From CAYLPJ01 sp964385465 (GTDB lineage Bacteria > Planctomycetota > Phycisphaerae > SM23-33), in NCBI GenBank assembly GCA_964385465.1, contig CAYLPJ010000028.1, positions 12,936 to 76,935 of the forward strand: 64,000 nucleotides of DNA, written 5' to 3'. Positions 15,001 to 21,330 of the stretch are shown here, piece after piece. Under the pieces are notes generated by a model, which saw only the letters and a list, made by a program, of their open reading frames with translations, did not search any database and was not told the origin of the DNA. A program made the translations under genes and the position numbers. Every line of letters starts with the position of its first letter. The first letter of the stretch is position 1.

Positions 15001-18000
15001 GTAGCCGAAGTCGAAGTCGATCTCCGCGCCGATCGTCCCGGCGATGCGGCAGCCCAGCGGGCCGATGATCGTGAAGAACTGGCTGTAGGTGAACTCCAGG
15101 TCCAGCGACGGCATGTTGTAGGTGATGAGGTCCACGTCCTCCCGGCCGAGCAGGAGCTGCATCACCATGGCGGGGTCGTCGATGAGGGGAAAGGCAAAGC
15201 CTTCGCCGTCGGCGTCGTCAGCGGCCTTGGGGATCGAGTCGTAGTACGAGCGGACCTCGGGCCCGGTGGCGTCGAGCGATGAGGGGATGGGCGCAAGCGG
15301 CTCGGGCTCGCCGAGTTTGCCCGCGGCATCGTAGCTCATCGTGTAGCTGCCGATCGGCATCCATACGCTCTCGCCGAATTGCGGGATGCTCAGCAGGTCG
15401 ATTACGTCGGCGACGGCCTGGACGTACCTGGCGGCCCGCTCGGCCCCGCTGCCGAACAGCGAGGCCAGGTCCAGCAGCGTGATGTCCCGTCCCATGAGGT
15501 CGCTGATGCCCGCCAGCGGGGCGGTCAGGGCGTCGACGATGGGCTTGACCGGCTCGATGATCTCGTTGATCTCTCCAAGCAGGTTGCCGAACGCCCCGCT
15601 GAGATACTCGCCCACGTTCAGGCGGACGTCGCGGAATGCGATGGTCGGCTGCGGGTCGAGAATGTCGTCCAGGCTGCCCAGCGGCCATGCCACGTGCAAT
15701 TCGCCGGCCACCGACGGCAGCATGCCCGAGCCCAGCGACGCCTCGATGTCCAGGTGCAGCCCGCACTCGGGATTGGTGAGCGTCGACTCGATGATGTCCG
15801 CCCCGGCCGTGGCGAGTTCGGAGATCGTCAGTCGGCCGTCGCCGCTGGGCTCGACGATGTCCACCTGGAACTCCAGGCCCAGGCCGTTGAACTCGCCGCC
15901 CATCAGCGCGGCGGTCAGGTCGAGCGGACCCAGCTCACCGGCGGCGTCCAGCGAGGTCACCTGCACGTCCGCCGCCACCGTCACATCCGGCTGGTCGTCG
16001 ATGTTTCCGACGTTGAAATACACGCCCTCGGAGCGGCTGATCCCGAAGCCCAGGTGCATGTCCAACGTCACGTCGACGCTGACGGAGCCGTCCACGGCCA
16101 GGCCCAGGCCGGGCACGTTCGCGTCCAGGACGAAGTCGTCGCCGGCGAAGCTCCAACCCGCCCCCAGCCACATGTCGTACTGCACGCGGTCCGTGTGCAG
16201 GTTGACCGTCTCGGGGATCATGAGGACGTCATCGAGCGTGGTCTCGCCGTCGGCGTTGGCGTCCTGGAGCCACCCCAGCCCGCCGGTGCCCAGCGCGTCC
16301 CACAAGGCCTGACGGATCGCCTGGGGCGAGTCGCCGACGGCCTCCAGCGTATCGACGAGCTGGGGCCGCATCTGCCCGACGAAGTCCGCGGCGTCGCGAA
16401 GCTGCGTGCCGATGATCGGGAACTCCAGGCCGAAAAGCTGGCTGTCCAGGGAATCCTGGAGGATGGCGAGCATGCTGTCGATGCCGGCGGTGAGCACGCT
16501 GAGGTCGCTGCCGAAGTCCAGGCCGTCCATGTGGGCGCGGATGGTCTCGCCCAGATCGCCCGGGGTGAACTGGATATCCGGGTCGGTCAGGTCGTCGAGG
16601 GTCCAGACCAGCTCCGCCAGCTTGTGGTCGCGCGTGGGGAAGTACAGGGGCAGTTCGGCCCACGCCTGTTCGGGATACCCGCCGGAGGGGGCGTGCGTGA
16701 CGTTGACGGTCAGGTCGCTCAGCAGCGGCTCGGCGTCCGCCAGCGTGCGGACGTCGCCGTCGCCCCCGAACTCGAAGTAGTGCCTCCCGTCCCCGTTGCC
16801 GTCCGTCAGCCCCGCCGAGAGGGTGGCGTCCAGGTAGCACGCGCCGTTGTCGTCGTCGGCGTTGCCTACGTACATTCCCAGCGCCCCGACGGCCGCGGCG
16901 AACTCCAACTCCTCGCCGGCGACGTTCACGTGCGCAACGGCGCCCGTGCTGTCGTAGACGAACGGGCGTGGATTCGTCGGGTCCGCGAAGTCCACGCCGA
17001 GATGCAGGCCGAGGTCCACGTCGGCCGTGACGTCGAGCTGTCCGTCGTTGCTGAAATCGAACATGCTCGTCAGGCCGGGCACATCGAGCACGCTCAGGTC
17101 CAGCGCCAGCGGGAACGTTCGCCCCGCGTTGCCCTCGGCGTCCTTGAGGATGGTGCTGAAGTCCAGGTCCAGCCGGAGCGCCGGGCCGGCCGGATCGATG
17201 CTCAGGCCGACCGCCTCGGCCGCCAGGCCCAGCGCCTCGGCCAGCTCGCCGGACAGCTCTTCCAGCAGCGCCTGCGTGCTGAGGTTCACCTCCGCCACGC
17301 GGTCGGTGAGGTCGGCAACGAAGCCGAGCATGTCATCGAGCCTGCGCCCGATCAGCGGCAGCGTCTGGCCGAAGGGTCCGGCTTGGGCGATGGCCCCTGC
17401 GGCCCGGCCGGCCATGCCCAGCATCCCCTGCACGTCCGCCAGGGCGAGCGGCTGAAGGTTCAGCAGCTTGTCGAAGCCGTCCAGCACGGATGCCAGGCCG
17501 GCGAGATTGAGTTCGACGCGTGTGGGGAACGTCGAGCCGTCGGGCGCCGGCGGCAGGCCCGGCGGGGGAGGGGGGGGATTGATCGAGAAGACATCGCTGG
17601 AGTGCAGCTCGATGGCGGCGTCCGTCTCGATAAGCTGGCTGACGTCCACCCCGGCGATCTGGTCGTCCGCCTTGAGCGGCAGGCGGGCGTCCAGCGCCCC
17701 GCCGACGTCGAGCTGGAGCAGTCCGCTCGTGCCGTCGCTGAAGTTCCCCAACTCCCGCAGCAGCGCGTCCAGCGAGACGTCGGCGGCGCCCGTCCGCAGG
17801 GCAAGCTCGGCCGTCAGCGAGGCCTCGCCGTCCTGGATGCCCAGTTCGATCATCTCGCCGAGGACGAACGTCGCGTCGATGTCGTCGGCCTCGACGCTCA
17901 GCCTCGCGTTCCACTCCATGCCGCTCTGGATGTATACGTGCTTCTCGAGCGTGTCGCCGTGGAGCGGCGCGGTCTCGACCACGCCATCCCCGTCGACGTC

Positions 18001-20850
18001 CTGGCCCAGCAGGCCCGGGGCCACGCCAGCCATCGAGCCGCTCGCGGCGCCCACCTTCAGCATGGCGTCCTCGTCGGGCGCCGGGCCCGGATTCGACTCG
18101 GTGAAGGTGATCCGGTGCGTCTCGCTGTCGAGGGCGATCGTGAGCTTCCCCGCCGCCGTCGGCGGAATCGCGGCAGTCAGCTCCGCCGCGAGGTCGGCGG
18201 GCCTGTCCGTGCCCGAGACGCCAGAGAGGTCGAGCCCGACGGCCGTGCCGTCACGCAGCGTCACGAGCACGTCCGCCTGCCCGGCCGGGCTGAGAAGCTG
18301 GTCCCACTTGTCGAGCGTCAGCTCGTTGAGAGTGGGCCAACCGTTCTCGGCGACGGTGAAGCCGAGCTTGCGGAGGTCCATGACCATCGTGAAGGCTAGA
18401 TCGACGTCCCCGGTCAGTTGCCCTGAGCCGGACGTGCTGAAGCCGCTGATCGGAGAGATCTCCAGTGAGCCCAGATCCAACGGCGACGCCAGTTCGGGGA
18501 GGCTGTCGGCGACGTGGAACTCGTACAGCAGCGCCGGTGCGGTCGCGCCGCCGGGCAGGGCATAGGCGGCGTCGTAGGTAACGGCCGTCAGCGCCGGCAG
18601 CAGGTCCCGCAGGGCCTGTGCGGTGTCGAAAGCGGGCAGGCCGGGCTCCGCTTCGAGCAGGTCGGCGACCTGCGCGTTGAACGCGGCGCGGGGGTTGATC
18701 GCATCGCCGAGGCGTCGCCCGGTCGTCGGCAGGACCACGTCGAAGGCGTCCGTGGCGGCCAGATCATCCAGCCACTGGCCGATCTGCTCGAGCACGCCGG
18801 CCACGCCCCCGGCGGAGAGGTCCTGGAAGCGGCGCAGGTCCTCGCCGGGCGCGAACGTGACCGTCGGCAGGGCCGGGTCGAAGAGGTCGCCGTCGAAGAC
18901 CGTCGCGGTCACGCCGGCGCTGAGCCCGTCGATGCCGGTGGTCACCGCGGCCGGAAGCTCGATCTTCAGGAAGTTCGGCGGATCGTGGGGATGCGCCGGA
19001 TCCGGGTCGCTGCGCGGGGTGAACTGGAGGGTCTCATCGATGGTGTGCGCGCGCATGCGGGCGGGCGTGATCCGCTCGCCGTACGGGCCCATGTCGAGCA
19101 CCGCGCCGGTCACCCCCGCCGTCAGCGCCGCGCTGCCCCCGGAGAGGGCCAGCCCCAAGAACCCCAGGCGTGCGCCCAGGGACAGGTCGCTCACGTTCAG
19201 CGCCGCCGAGGCCTCGAACCGCGTGATCTCCGCGTAGGCGATGTCCCCCGGGTCGTCGGCTGTCAGGTCGATGCCCAGGTGCAGACCCAGTTCCAGCGAC
19301 GCCGTCAGGGCGGCGTCGATCACCCCGTCCAGGATGAGTCCCGCGTCGAGCAGCTCGTTGGTGAAGTCCGACCTGGCGGCATGCGTCACGCTGTGGGAGA
19401 GGGTCCAATCGAGCTGGAGCTCGTCCTCCGCACCGGCCGTTGCCGAGGCCCCGATCGCCGCCGCCAGCCCATCGATGGTCGCGGGGTCGGCGGAGTTCAG
19501 GTAGTCGGCCATCGGCTGGTGGACGTGGTCCCGGAAGAAGGCGGGCATGTCGAGCAATTGGCCGATAGAAGCCGGCTGGCCCTCGTTGACCGCGGCGACG
19601 GAGACGCCGGGCAGCGCCCGGCCCGCTGGACCCAGCGAGTGGGCCAGGGAGCCGAGCGTCGCCAGTTCCTCCGCCAGGTTGCGCAACGCCGCCACTTCCT
19701 GCGCCGTCAGAACGCGTGACGGCGACGGCGCGGCGAACTCGACGCGCATCTCGCCCGCCGTCGCGTCGTCCGTCGTCGCGATGTCCGCGCCCAGGGCGCT
19801 GTTGATCTGCGAGACGAGCGAGGGATCGCCCACACGCAGCGCCTCCAGCGTGAGCCCCGCGGCGACGGCTGCGGAGTCCAGCGCCTCGGCCTGCGCCACC
19901 ACGTCGGCATTGGCGGCGGGCAGGACCAGGTCGGCCTGCATCCCCGCCCGCAGGCCGCCGCCGCTGAGTGTACTCAAGGCGAGCACCTGGATGCCCCCGC
20001 CGGCCGGTGCGGCGGTCTCCAGCACCGACAGCACCCAATCCGTCGCCCAGTTCGCCGGCTCGGCGACGCTGGTCCACTGCTGCCAGTGCGGCGCGTTCGA
20101 TTGGTTCAGCCACCCCGCCGTCTCGGCATCCAGCAGGCCGCTGCCCGCGGCCGGGCTCAGTGTGGCTGCGTCGTCCACGGCCGCCTGAAACAGCTTCAGC
20201 GCCGCGGCGCTGTGCGGGTCGGCCGCGCCGTCCACCTCGACTGGTCGCCCTCGGGCGTCCACGAAGCCAAGATAGGCAAGACGCTGCTCGGCCCGCATCT
20301 GTGAGAGCATCCCCCCGGCCGGCTCGACCAGGGCCGTGCCATCGCCGACCGACGAGAACCCGCCGTCTATCTCGACCGTTGCCGTCGCCGTCGTCGCCGC
20401 TCCGCCGACGTCGAGGAAGTCGTAGGTCAGCGAGAGAGTGCCCTGGAACCCGTCGGCCGCGGGGTTCGCATCCGTGCCGAGCCCCGACACCGTTGCCGGC
20501 GCGAGGTACAGCCGACCGGTCGCGGCGAAGGGGCGCCCGTCCACAGCGTCGCCGTAGAACAGCCTTCCGACGACCTGGTTGTCGGCGAGCAGGTCCCATG
20601 CTGCCGAGCCGGGGCTTTCGCGGAGCGTCACGGCCTCATCGGCAGTGCTGAGCGTGACGCCCTGAAGCTGAAAGCCGCCCTGCGCATCCCCCTCGAGTGA
20701 GCCGATGTCGACAAGAAAAACGTCCCCGGTGCGTCCGTGGACGTCGCTAAGCAAGATGCGCGGTTCGAGCGGCTCGAACTGCGCCTGGAGCCGCTCTGAA
20801 TCAACTCTCCCTGTTACCCACGCGAACACCGACCGCGCGTCGAACGCCAT
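1..20850 (-). CDS. Giant LEPR-XLL mosaic surface protein (C-terminus beyond window)
   Basis: A single minus-strand frame stays open from the ATG at 20850 to the window edge, giving at least 6950 residues with no stop seen. Residues 28-34 read LEPRILL, the planctomycete LEPR-XLL motif; no ordinary signal peptide precedes it. Further blocks, by approximate residue: peptidoglycan-binding-like segment 212-247; long non-repetitive region to about 2170; RTX repeats (GGxGxDxLx) 2171-3311, with smaller clusters near 3724 and 4054; FG-GAP repeats with DxDGDGxxD calcium loops 4384-5501; ELWVSDGTLAGT-type repeats 5674-6084; leucine-rich repeats 6347-6487 (LDLSGNQITDVTPLAGL); golvesin-like domain 6489-6631; SdrD-B-like domain 6769-6869; a PKD-like end. 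A GAGGA Shine-Dalgarno lies 7 nt before the start. Likely an exported, calcium-stabilised surface or adhesive protein; the exact role is unknown. The open frames on the other strand are shadows. Confidence 0.93.
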   Translation of the reverse strand, partial: MAFDARSVFAWVTGRVDSERLQAQFEPLEPRILLSDVHGRTGDVFLVDIGSLEGDAQGGFQLQGVTLSTADEAVTLRESPGSAAWDLLADNQVVGRLFYGDAVDGRPFAATGRLYLAPATVSGLGTDANPAADGFQGTLSLTYDFLDVGGAATTATATVEIDGGFSSVGDGTALVEPAGGMLSQMRAEQRLAYLGFVDARGRPVEVDGAADPHSAAALKLFQAAVDDAATLSPAAGSGLLDAETAGWLNQSNAPHWQQWTSVAEPANWATDWVLSVLETAAPAGGGIQVLALSTLSGGGLRAGMQADLVLPAANADVVAQAEALDSAAVAAGLTLEALRVGDPSLVSQINSALGADIATTDDATAGEMRVEFAAPSPSRVLTAQEVAALRNLAEELATLGSLAHSLGPAGRALPGVSVAAVNEGQPASIGQLLDMPAFFRDHVHQPMADYLNSADPATIDGLAAAIGASATAGAEDELQLDWTLSHSVTHAARSDFTNELLDAGLILDGVIDAALTASLELGLHLGIDLTADDPGDIAYAEITRFEASAALNVSDLSLGARLGFLGLALSGGSAALTAGVTGAVLDMGPYGERITPARMRAHTIDETLQFTPRSDPDPAHPHDPPNFLKIELPAAVTTGIDGLSAGVTATVFDGDLFDPALPTVTFAPGEDLRRFQDLSAGGVAGVLEQIGQWLDDLAATDAFDVVLPTTGRRLGDAINPRAAFNAQVADLLEAEPGLPAFDTAQALRDLLPALTAVTYDAAYALPGGATAPALLYEFHVADSLPELASPLDLGSLEISPISGFSTSGSGQLTGDVDLAFTMVMDLRKLGFTVAENGWPTLNELTLDKWDQLLSPAGQADVLVTLRDGTAVGLDLSGVSGTDRPADLAAELTAAIPPTAAGKLTIALDSETHRITFTESNPGPAPDEDAMLKVGAASGSMAGVAPGLLGQDVDGDGVVETAPLHGDTLEKHVYIQSGMEWNARLSVEADDIDATFVLGEMIELGIQDGEASLTAELALRTGAADVSLDALLRELGNFSDGTSGLLQLDVGGALDARLPLKADDQIAGVDVSQLIETDAAIELHSSDVFSINPPPPPPGLPPAPDGSTFPTRVELNLAGLASVLDGFDKLLNLQPLALADVQGMLGMAGRAAGAIAQAGPFGQTLPLIGRRLDDMLGFVADLTDRVAEVNLSTQALLEELSGELAEALGLAAEAVGLSIDPAGPALRLDLDFSTILKDAEGNAGRTFPLALDLSVLDVPGLTSMFDFSNDGQLDVTADVDLGLHLGVDFADPTNPRPFVYDSTGAVAHVNVAGEELEFAAAVGALGMYVGNADDDNGACYLDATLSAGLTDGNGDGRHYFEFGGDGDVRTLADAEPLLSDLTVNVTHAPSGGYPEQAWAELPLYFPTRDHKLAELVWTLDDLTDPDIQFTPGDLGETIRAHMDGLDFGSDLSVLTAGIDSMLAILQDSLDSQLFGLEFPIIGTQLRDAADFVGQMRPQLVDTLEAVGDSPQAIRQALWDALGTGGLGWLQDANADGETTLDDVLMIPETVNLHTDRVQYDMWLGAGWSFAGDDFVLDANVPGLGLAVDGSVSVDVTLDMHLGFGISRSEGVYFNVGNIDDQPDVTVAADVQVTSLDAAGELGPLDLTAALMGGEFNGLGLEFQVDIVEPSGDGRLTISELATAGADIIESTLTNPECGLHLDIEASLGSGMLPSVAGELHVAWPLGSLDDILDPQPTIAFRDVRLNVGEYLSGAFGNLLGEINEIIEPVKPIVDALTAPLAGISDLMGRDITLLDLASLFGSGAERAARYVQAVADVIDLLSIPQFGESVWMPIGSYTMSYDAAGKLGEPEPLAPIPSSLDATGPEVRSYYDSIPKAADDADGEGFAFPLIDDPAMVMQLLLGREDVDLITYNMPSLDLEFTYSQFFTIIGPLGCRIAGTIGAEIDFDFGYDTQGIFDVARTGDPLDLLNGIYVADAAGGRDNAEVVLRGSLVASAELNLGVARGGVGGGVYASVEFNLNDPDEDGKVRLDELADNFMLGPIWIFDVSGKVEAGLEAYVRVDLLFTSWEKSVDFGHVTLVEYDLQRPDRPEQAEEPDPVLASVLTEPLALPDGEVLEANTLLVHIGPHSHLRQGGPAGDDAMDDVVQLRRGGDGEVTVETLGLRQTYTGVTGIYVDGGDGDDLLAADRRLALPVHLVGGAGTDTLTAGGAPACLDGGAGDDTLNGGDFDDVLIGGTGHDLLDGGDGDDILSAGSATFAAGTGELLSAGEGDDGNAGLTGPDVVDDVLTGGAGDDRLYGGSGNDRLDGGMGDDELHGGDDDDALHGGMGDDELFGGGHDDELSGGMGADHLTGGDGRDVLRGDEGGDTLHGGADADELHGGDGMDLLYGEGGSDELHGDGGNDHLDGGDEADHLDGGRGRDVLHGGGGDDTLYGGPGSDELYGQDGGDTLIAGTTTTPGSSSADAGEPDSIHILDAGAGCWSETVYGDLGDDVITAGGGGNVIHAFTGDDEITTGDGDDEIHAGPGSLPPGLSDNDVIHAGAGTNRIRAGAGADNVTTGDGDDVIDLRSDAGEDAPHTVHAGGGRNVIHTDDGDDVIVTGDLRDEIHAYGGTNTIDAGGGDDHVEAGDGDDTIHAGEGADTILAGHGDNVVHGGAGGDTIVTGDGRDVIYGEGGDDDISAGGNDGGWDRYDLIVGGAGNDTINGGAGCDLIVGGPGNDALSGGPGCDVIWGGSMVYEWEAFDLSDASLFVRAPHEDSADAMAPSGYLAAMPPLARITPAIVAGLSIAGGEDGTDTLRGGDDTDWLFGGGQSDHLDGGTGADYLDGGSAMDELTGAAGDDVLRGGSGNDTLKGGGGVDRLYGEEGSDSLYGDGGTGTGAVQAGQRLFGGPGRDYLYAFAPDGDDGTGWGDWLDGQSGNDILYGNRRRDVLIGGSGNDDLYGDYLDGANYGPSTSADTSGAADLLYGDGGEDHLFGGGGEDELRGGADSDVLEGQDGADWLYGGAGNDFLTFDTAYDAYGESALNGHGGNRGSDDAGEDLWTDILQINGTQADDVILLSQAPDGRLLVEYNLHAGGAAFAADWRDADGQATLEQFAISGLGGDDVIGFAAGETALELGELALRSRDWVARLDGGGGDDVVLGSTGRDLIDGGAGSDWLYGLGGDDRLHGDRHGGGRSGDQDRLFAGAGNDDLIGGGDNIGPGGAPGNFLYAWSFHPRQQVDGAFTGLDGQGHPPAEPDGATFGVFIDAVTGRVYSEPDDGRTLEDTGMNRVLGGGQDDELYGGTGLDFLYGNGGDDLLYTRDGALLEDAYGLPGDDAWKAYARSTNKVWYYGGSGADDVITVDYVTEPGLLQDHHLITRLTNNDGHYTFDAQVRLDFDARDENGDRVWDATEVLMDLHAIGELEPDERGAAYREIVLEGNLLPGEGDFLAIIVDALGGNDEVYVGPTVQTSVWVDAGDGDDRVEFQGGNVILSDRTESPSRNENVSDLTDPARAFGIYGPMMLVAEQAGPADGRLPAGTTARFTLTGSDLAFAGEDGVSVYLPAAATATNSTFADLVADVNTAIDASALAGLVVAENVDGALGLRPTAVGPDGWLSVLGVNDSDAAVLLGLRAGQYADACDLAGSVAFTGLTLDNPSDVDWYSFRLAAADDVTVTAAATIGDAGDVLAETYILDGDGEMEAIDLAGGTGMGAGVTCYVRVRSPLAVPTAYDLTVQVGSAAPVAFDQALRDNAERRDVLLGGAGHDVLCGGPGEDWIFGGGGNDVLTGGRDRQAGDLLFGEVGDDVFQVVPDELPISGLTGAPVFVTSADVFDGGAGNDRVLYLGGDTDRLNRPVPDHVAIRYNRFLHRYEVSSLVWDIANQRYLTASGAAPAALTGTADLPDNGLLTGQALLKLCVNGTNHTLMIDHSAGDVPAGPGRSAVGLVQAVRDALAAEGLDGAVRGDLDGLRLRLTTAPGGSLEVAAANDVAAVELGLPVGTAAEGDVQLYLQRYAYYEAERVEGTTFEMGAGDDEVRGDPEYRFPRADGSGWTDSEWGIKQGNLQEGAAIGFLEIHGGDGYDRLFGGFLDDVIHGDGGADFLAGGGGNDELYGGPGNDLLLGAAGVSSDDYEAVERYGQAGLNDSAAFAALLAAPSGGSAAVDLSFNSADAGDWYILPPPRAERSFGQADAATLTAGMIRVVFETTLDRDLLDGVDLVAGQTDSAWLPRTATEGHQQNVYLYAAVATDGERPLALTPAEQFAGTPDYYLLHVVNPRSFGVAAGSAPTVGYGAADAVLDVIYNGNRQTISVPLTDGGPAKSFTGLAESLTAALGNPDLFAYYDPQLERLVLSARRGGQRLAVEFAADSTAAMLGFTSGQSSDDPCEPMGRYQIQFDSRVGDVTDVAASTADLHPEGGPGARAVLVPLADVDSDGKADFIHAAEEHFGHSEDVPDGAQSHPQHYVRPSIAYLRLSGGGTVALKLPAPVSGESFGIRCQIVSGDISSSLGGPDDLAIMVSNHGDQPYGLAGVYYLRGRTSWPDEIDVVAEADGVVNAFDFPLSIAAGDLDAHSRDDLVVGEAWSADEHKGRATRLTYRSDMWHDADAGLLFADFEDFLSVGTTASGLWTVADFRADDAGHRGGRAAYYGAADHNYDVGHSEGELILPEVTLTEAAAHVELSFSYFLQTQGEPSHWDRAEVWLDVKPDGLGWQPGVRIFSNDGEGLLDGTGAWQWACADLGGFDAGDTLRLRFTFDTNGWMLNDFEGWHVDDVLLRSVRPRDEMAYSVYAGLAPEGELGSVVACVGDVTGDGLDEFGVIRRKCPTRATDKLVLLTNTGSANLQWLSEHVLGDDADGFTVSAAGDLDGGGTPEDFVVSARRAGQAAHESWIFLANAGAAPTGHHVDALGLLAPGDVDCDGLGDLAAPARELTHRVSEDGTRLMHQVYEIFLADGRDWTAPEAFDAPNMVLEPARPWYAAENGSLLAGGPVALGDVNGDGEADFGLPDRWGAASHVFHARELIDAATPPLPAAEAFELPLASPRLTDPAGATDMDLNAGDRDIGMAGRVTGSTALEGLAGNRPVGDVNGDGFEDVLVHGYETACILLGPVRLAGVQSVADAAQIIIDLNGWSVGEGVGDVTGDGLADIAFHRYSGGDSRTEVALLAGTTRPERSVALSELPLVATVPDSIYPQGALAATILDHDGGGNADLMISFPQAGPTGYFARVLTGESVAAALQTGSPVDSATAFLRETTSDTSGVKQQLLGDAAADWSIERVPSAGIRTAVADVDGDGRDDVLVLRTGEYRLSTAGEDDRYVDRLYVVAGGATGVVTVGDDGDARCLVQDWALGTEVVSLADVNRDGYADFVLLDAGEGGSHGDEAGLLVFYGSPAAVPPADATPLRSADADVALWRHAPGSLPEEAEVTGAVSVAGGDFDGDGAADLAVGFLGQTISVDGTLVDSRVQGSLHIVWDLAGRGGEVMLSLDGADLDADGLTDVATVAGPVSGDWFGTLSRAGGIDLDADGCDDVLVGAGYADGLGAQPLAHAGSIYAIHGSPRRLALPDWLAPEPIDNRSFPGVGGVLIDAGTGQPVEYTHSWPADQHEQWYRFRTLGDAQPGDLLRVLPRAVNDRSVCLGGVAGHVDVDSMSATTVSEMRLGTFSDADYHGVLEVDLASLLEAAADPAVLENVTLELDGRILPVSGFHAPAEIVPADGRFYFTAESDGSGRELWVSDGTLAGTQLIDEITAGAAGTTFGPMLAVGSGLFFAAESGGSEELWYTDGTAAGTEMLDLPETGQFTTGLVRLGDHVYFGYEAGSGAAMLRVAVDDIQDWAVVDDERVEALMASDTRLFFTTFDGAGWELYSNDGFDPTSELMGSFAESDSQGWLLEHATVFNGELYFRGYDSGYKTELWSCDGVSPAARFMNLCSAGSGLPTALTVAGDALYFLGWDRDGTGDPTWDLHLWRSDGTTGGTYPLPQADHAHLLAGMPEPTPEFSATTLDADGRLYVVVGAGTETRLWSCLGETLSDCGQIGSSITDMAGEGQALWYVADTPGPDTLGFSTGTIAMAAPQTWAAEDTWIAAAGEDLWLLGDSAVGSGTTLWTFSSTRQPRTILDCGPGAGQVHLYMLGAEGDGLVTVGDVTGPSSYIDTVAVSTADETQRITFSGSDLTQVVRNALQRGWSRVTLRLMAQDVQVLADAPAVAPGTGLLGLRSSGVLADLYGADGSVALRGVPAADLRGLEAGEYLLRLYEPDPTRSVPLEVTVQVLPPAQGATTPGTDTDRLDGGDGDDILIGGAHLDRMWGRSGLDTFRGEHVEVHDLDPAESLTPPPMGERLISTPPTVVDPVVEIDDAGLRQAVGEALGIGLRGCEFTVPVRASDMGRLVELHAAGLGITGLGGLQHAANMDFLNLRDNNVMYLGPLAPAVEGGTGHPVGLGMLRGLLLDGNPGLHDVQALAPLTQLRLLSIQDASLLSAADLAGLEELVVLDLSGNQITDVTPLAGLHDLAVLRLGGNGVTDLSPLAGAFVVDDADPAFSTAHDLWWHSRTGSSAWQGAYHYLANEPGEVHGTASWDLGDACGTYDLYARWHGHEGSGASVVYTVGGVTSADVTVNQRFGASGLAVGGPWQPLGRFELGDPSGNAVSVTTAGAGGTVVADAILAVSAEPPLPALRLLDVRDNPLDEQAHDLMIEMIEQRGAAFADVEHTANAGPAWSMLPPLLADANGDAVLSNLYNLMYNAGGPPDDELVYEVRTPAGSGVSGWVSDGTLYLDAAPGGTNLVHRITVVATENGGAGSGEGRSDAYTFDYLRGARGVYGFIYDDADGDGAFGHGLELPLENVKVFADLNADGIWQSNEQWTLTDSNGFYALAPLPNGNYPVDAVVPAWGRRTAPASVPSLNLVSEPLVQEHDFGIRRELRAGWDAVADEGQAVASSADVADPGAGYTWQWSVTGGPYDAGSTTNQSFSFAPRQSGVFTVTCTAAAPGGTY
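1390..1810 (-). repeat. Leucine-rich repeats inside the giant protein
   Basis: Minus-strand translation shows consecutive LRR units such as LVVLDLSGNQITDVTPLAGL followed by LAVLRLGGNGVTDLSPLAG. This resembles the bacterial internalin-like LRR class and suggests a protein-binding face near the C-terminal part of the protein. Confidence 0.8.
10920..14340 (-). repeat. RTX (hemolysin-type calcium-binding) repeat block
   Basis: Within the giant gene, minus-strand translation gives long runs of nonapeptides of the form GGxGxDxLx, for example GGMGDDELHGGDDDDALHG near 13950-13870. The period is 27 bp. Between about 13440 and 12760 the repeat changes flavour to units such as TGDGDDVIDAGAGTNRIRAG, with Ile and Asn in place of Leu and Tyr. 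In known RTX proteins such repeats fold into calcium-filled parallel beta-rolls outside the cell. Confidence 0.9.
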
Positions 20851-20892
20851 GGATGTATCCTCGCTTTTCCAATCGCCATCATGGGAGTTCCC

Positions 20893-20921
20893 ATTGAACC
20901 ACCGAATCTCCTGGGTGTCAA
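20893..20921 (-). promoter_or_regulatory. Sigma-70-like promoter of the giant LEPR-XLL gene
   Basis: On the minus strand a perfect TTGACA -35 (20921-20916) is followed after 17 bp by TTCAAT (20898-20893). The predicted transcript would start near 20886 and give a leader of about 36 nt that contains the GAGGA ribosome-binding site (20862-20858). Confidence 0.55.
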
Positions 20922-21067
20922 TCGATATACGCCAATGCAAGAAGGGAACTTACGAGCACACAGCCTTGTCGCGATCGATGGGAATGCCAGCCCCGCGCGG
21001 CCTGCGGTGCAACGTGCGCTCCACGTGGAGCCCACCCCGATTCACCCCCCCCTGGCCGCGAGGTCGC

Positions 21068-21092
21068 GTGGGTTCGAGTTCCACCTATGATT
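21068..21092 (+). other. tRNA T-arm-like fragment (possible 3' tRNA remnant)
   Basis: GTGGGTTCGAGTTCCAC (21068-21084) forms a 5-bp stem around the canonical TTCGAGT loop, and the bases before it (AGGTCGC) resemble a tRNA variable loop. No matching anticodon arm, D arm or nearby 5' acceptor strand could be built upstream, so this is not a complete tRNA. It could be a remnant left by integration into a tRNA 3' end, or chance. Confidence 0.35.
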
Positions 21093-21330
21093 CGTGACGT
21101 GCACACAGGACGGCACGAAGTGTCGGCGAGCGTCCCCAAGAGGCGGGACCGTCTTGTGGTTGCCGCGCCGCGGCTGTGCAGCACGGCCACGCTGTTGCGA
21201 TCCCGCTCGGAGGCGAAGTCGCCCTTGCCGGTCGTGCCCGTCGCGGCAAGGTCCGTGTCCCCGTCGGCGTCGAAGTCGCCCGTCGCCAGCGCCGTCGGGG
21301 CGTCGGGAAGCTGGTGAACGGTCCCCGCCC
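21090..21330 (-). pseudogene. Degenerate FG-GAP repeat fragment
   Basis: In one minus-strand frame the translation contains ALATGDFDADGDTDLAATG followed by a region ending in NSVAVLHSRG. This is the calcium-binding FG-GAP/VCBS signature also found in both giant proteins. It has no clear start, and the reading frame changes around a G-rich tract near 21330. A start with plausible upstream sequence lies in a different frame. It looks like a broken piece of a former FG-GAP gene beside the intact giant gene. Confidence 0.45.

Noticed and set aside
11167..15282. Plus-strand open frame of 1371 codons
   Set aside because: Opposite the RTX block; composed of phase-reversed repeat codons and without recognisable motifs.
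20878..21092. Possible split tRNA or tmRNA: ATCATGG at 20878 can pair with CTATGAT at 21085
   Set aside because: No D arm, anticodon arm, or tmRNA tag could be found between them, and the 5' segment lies within the giant gene's leader; the pairing is likely chance.
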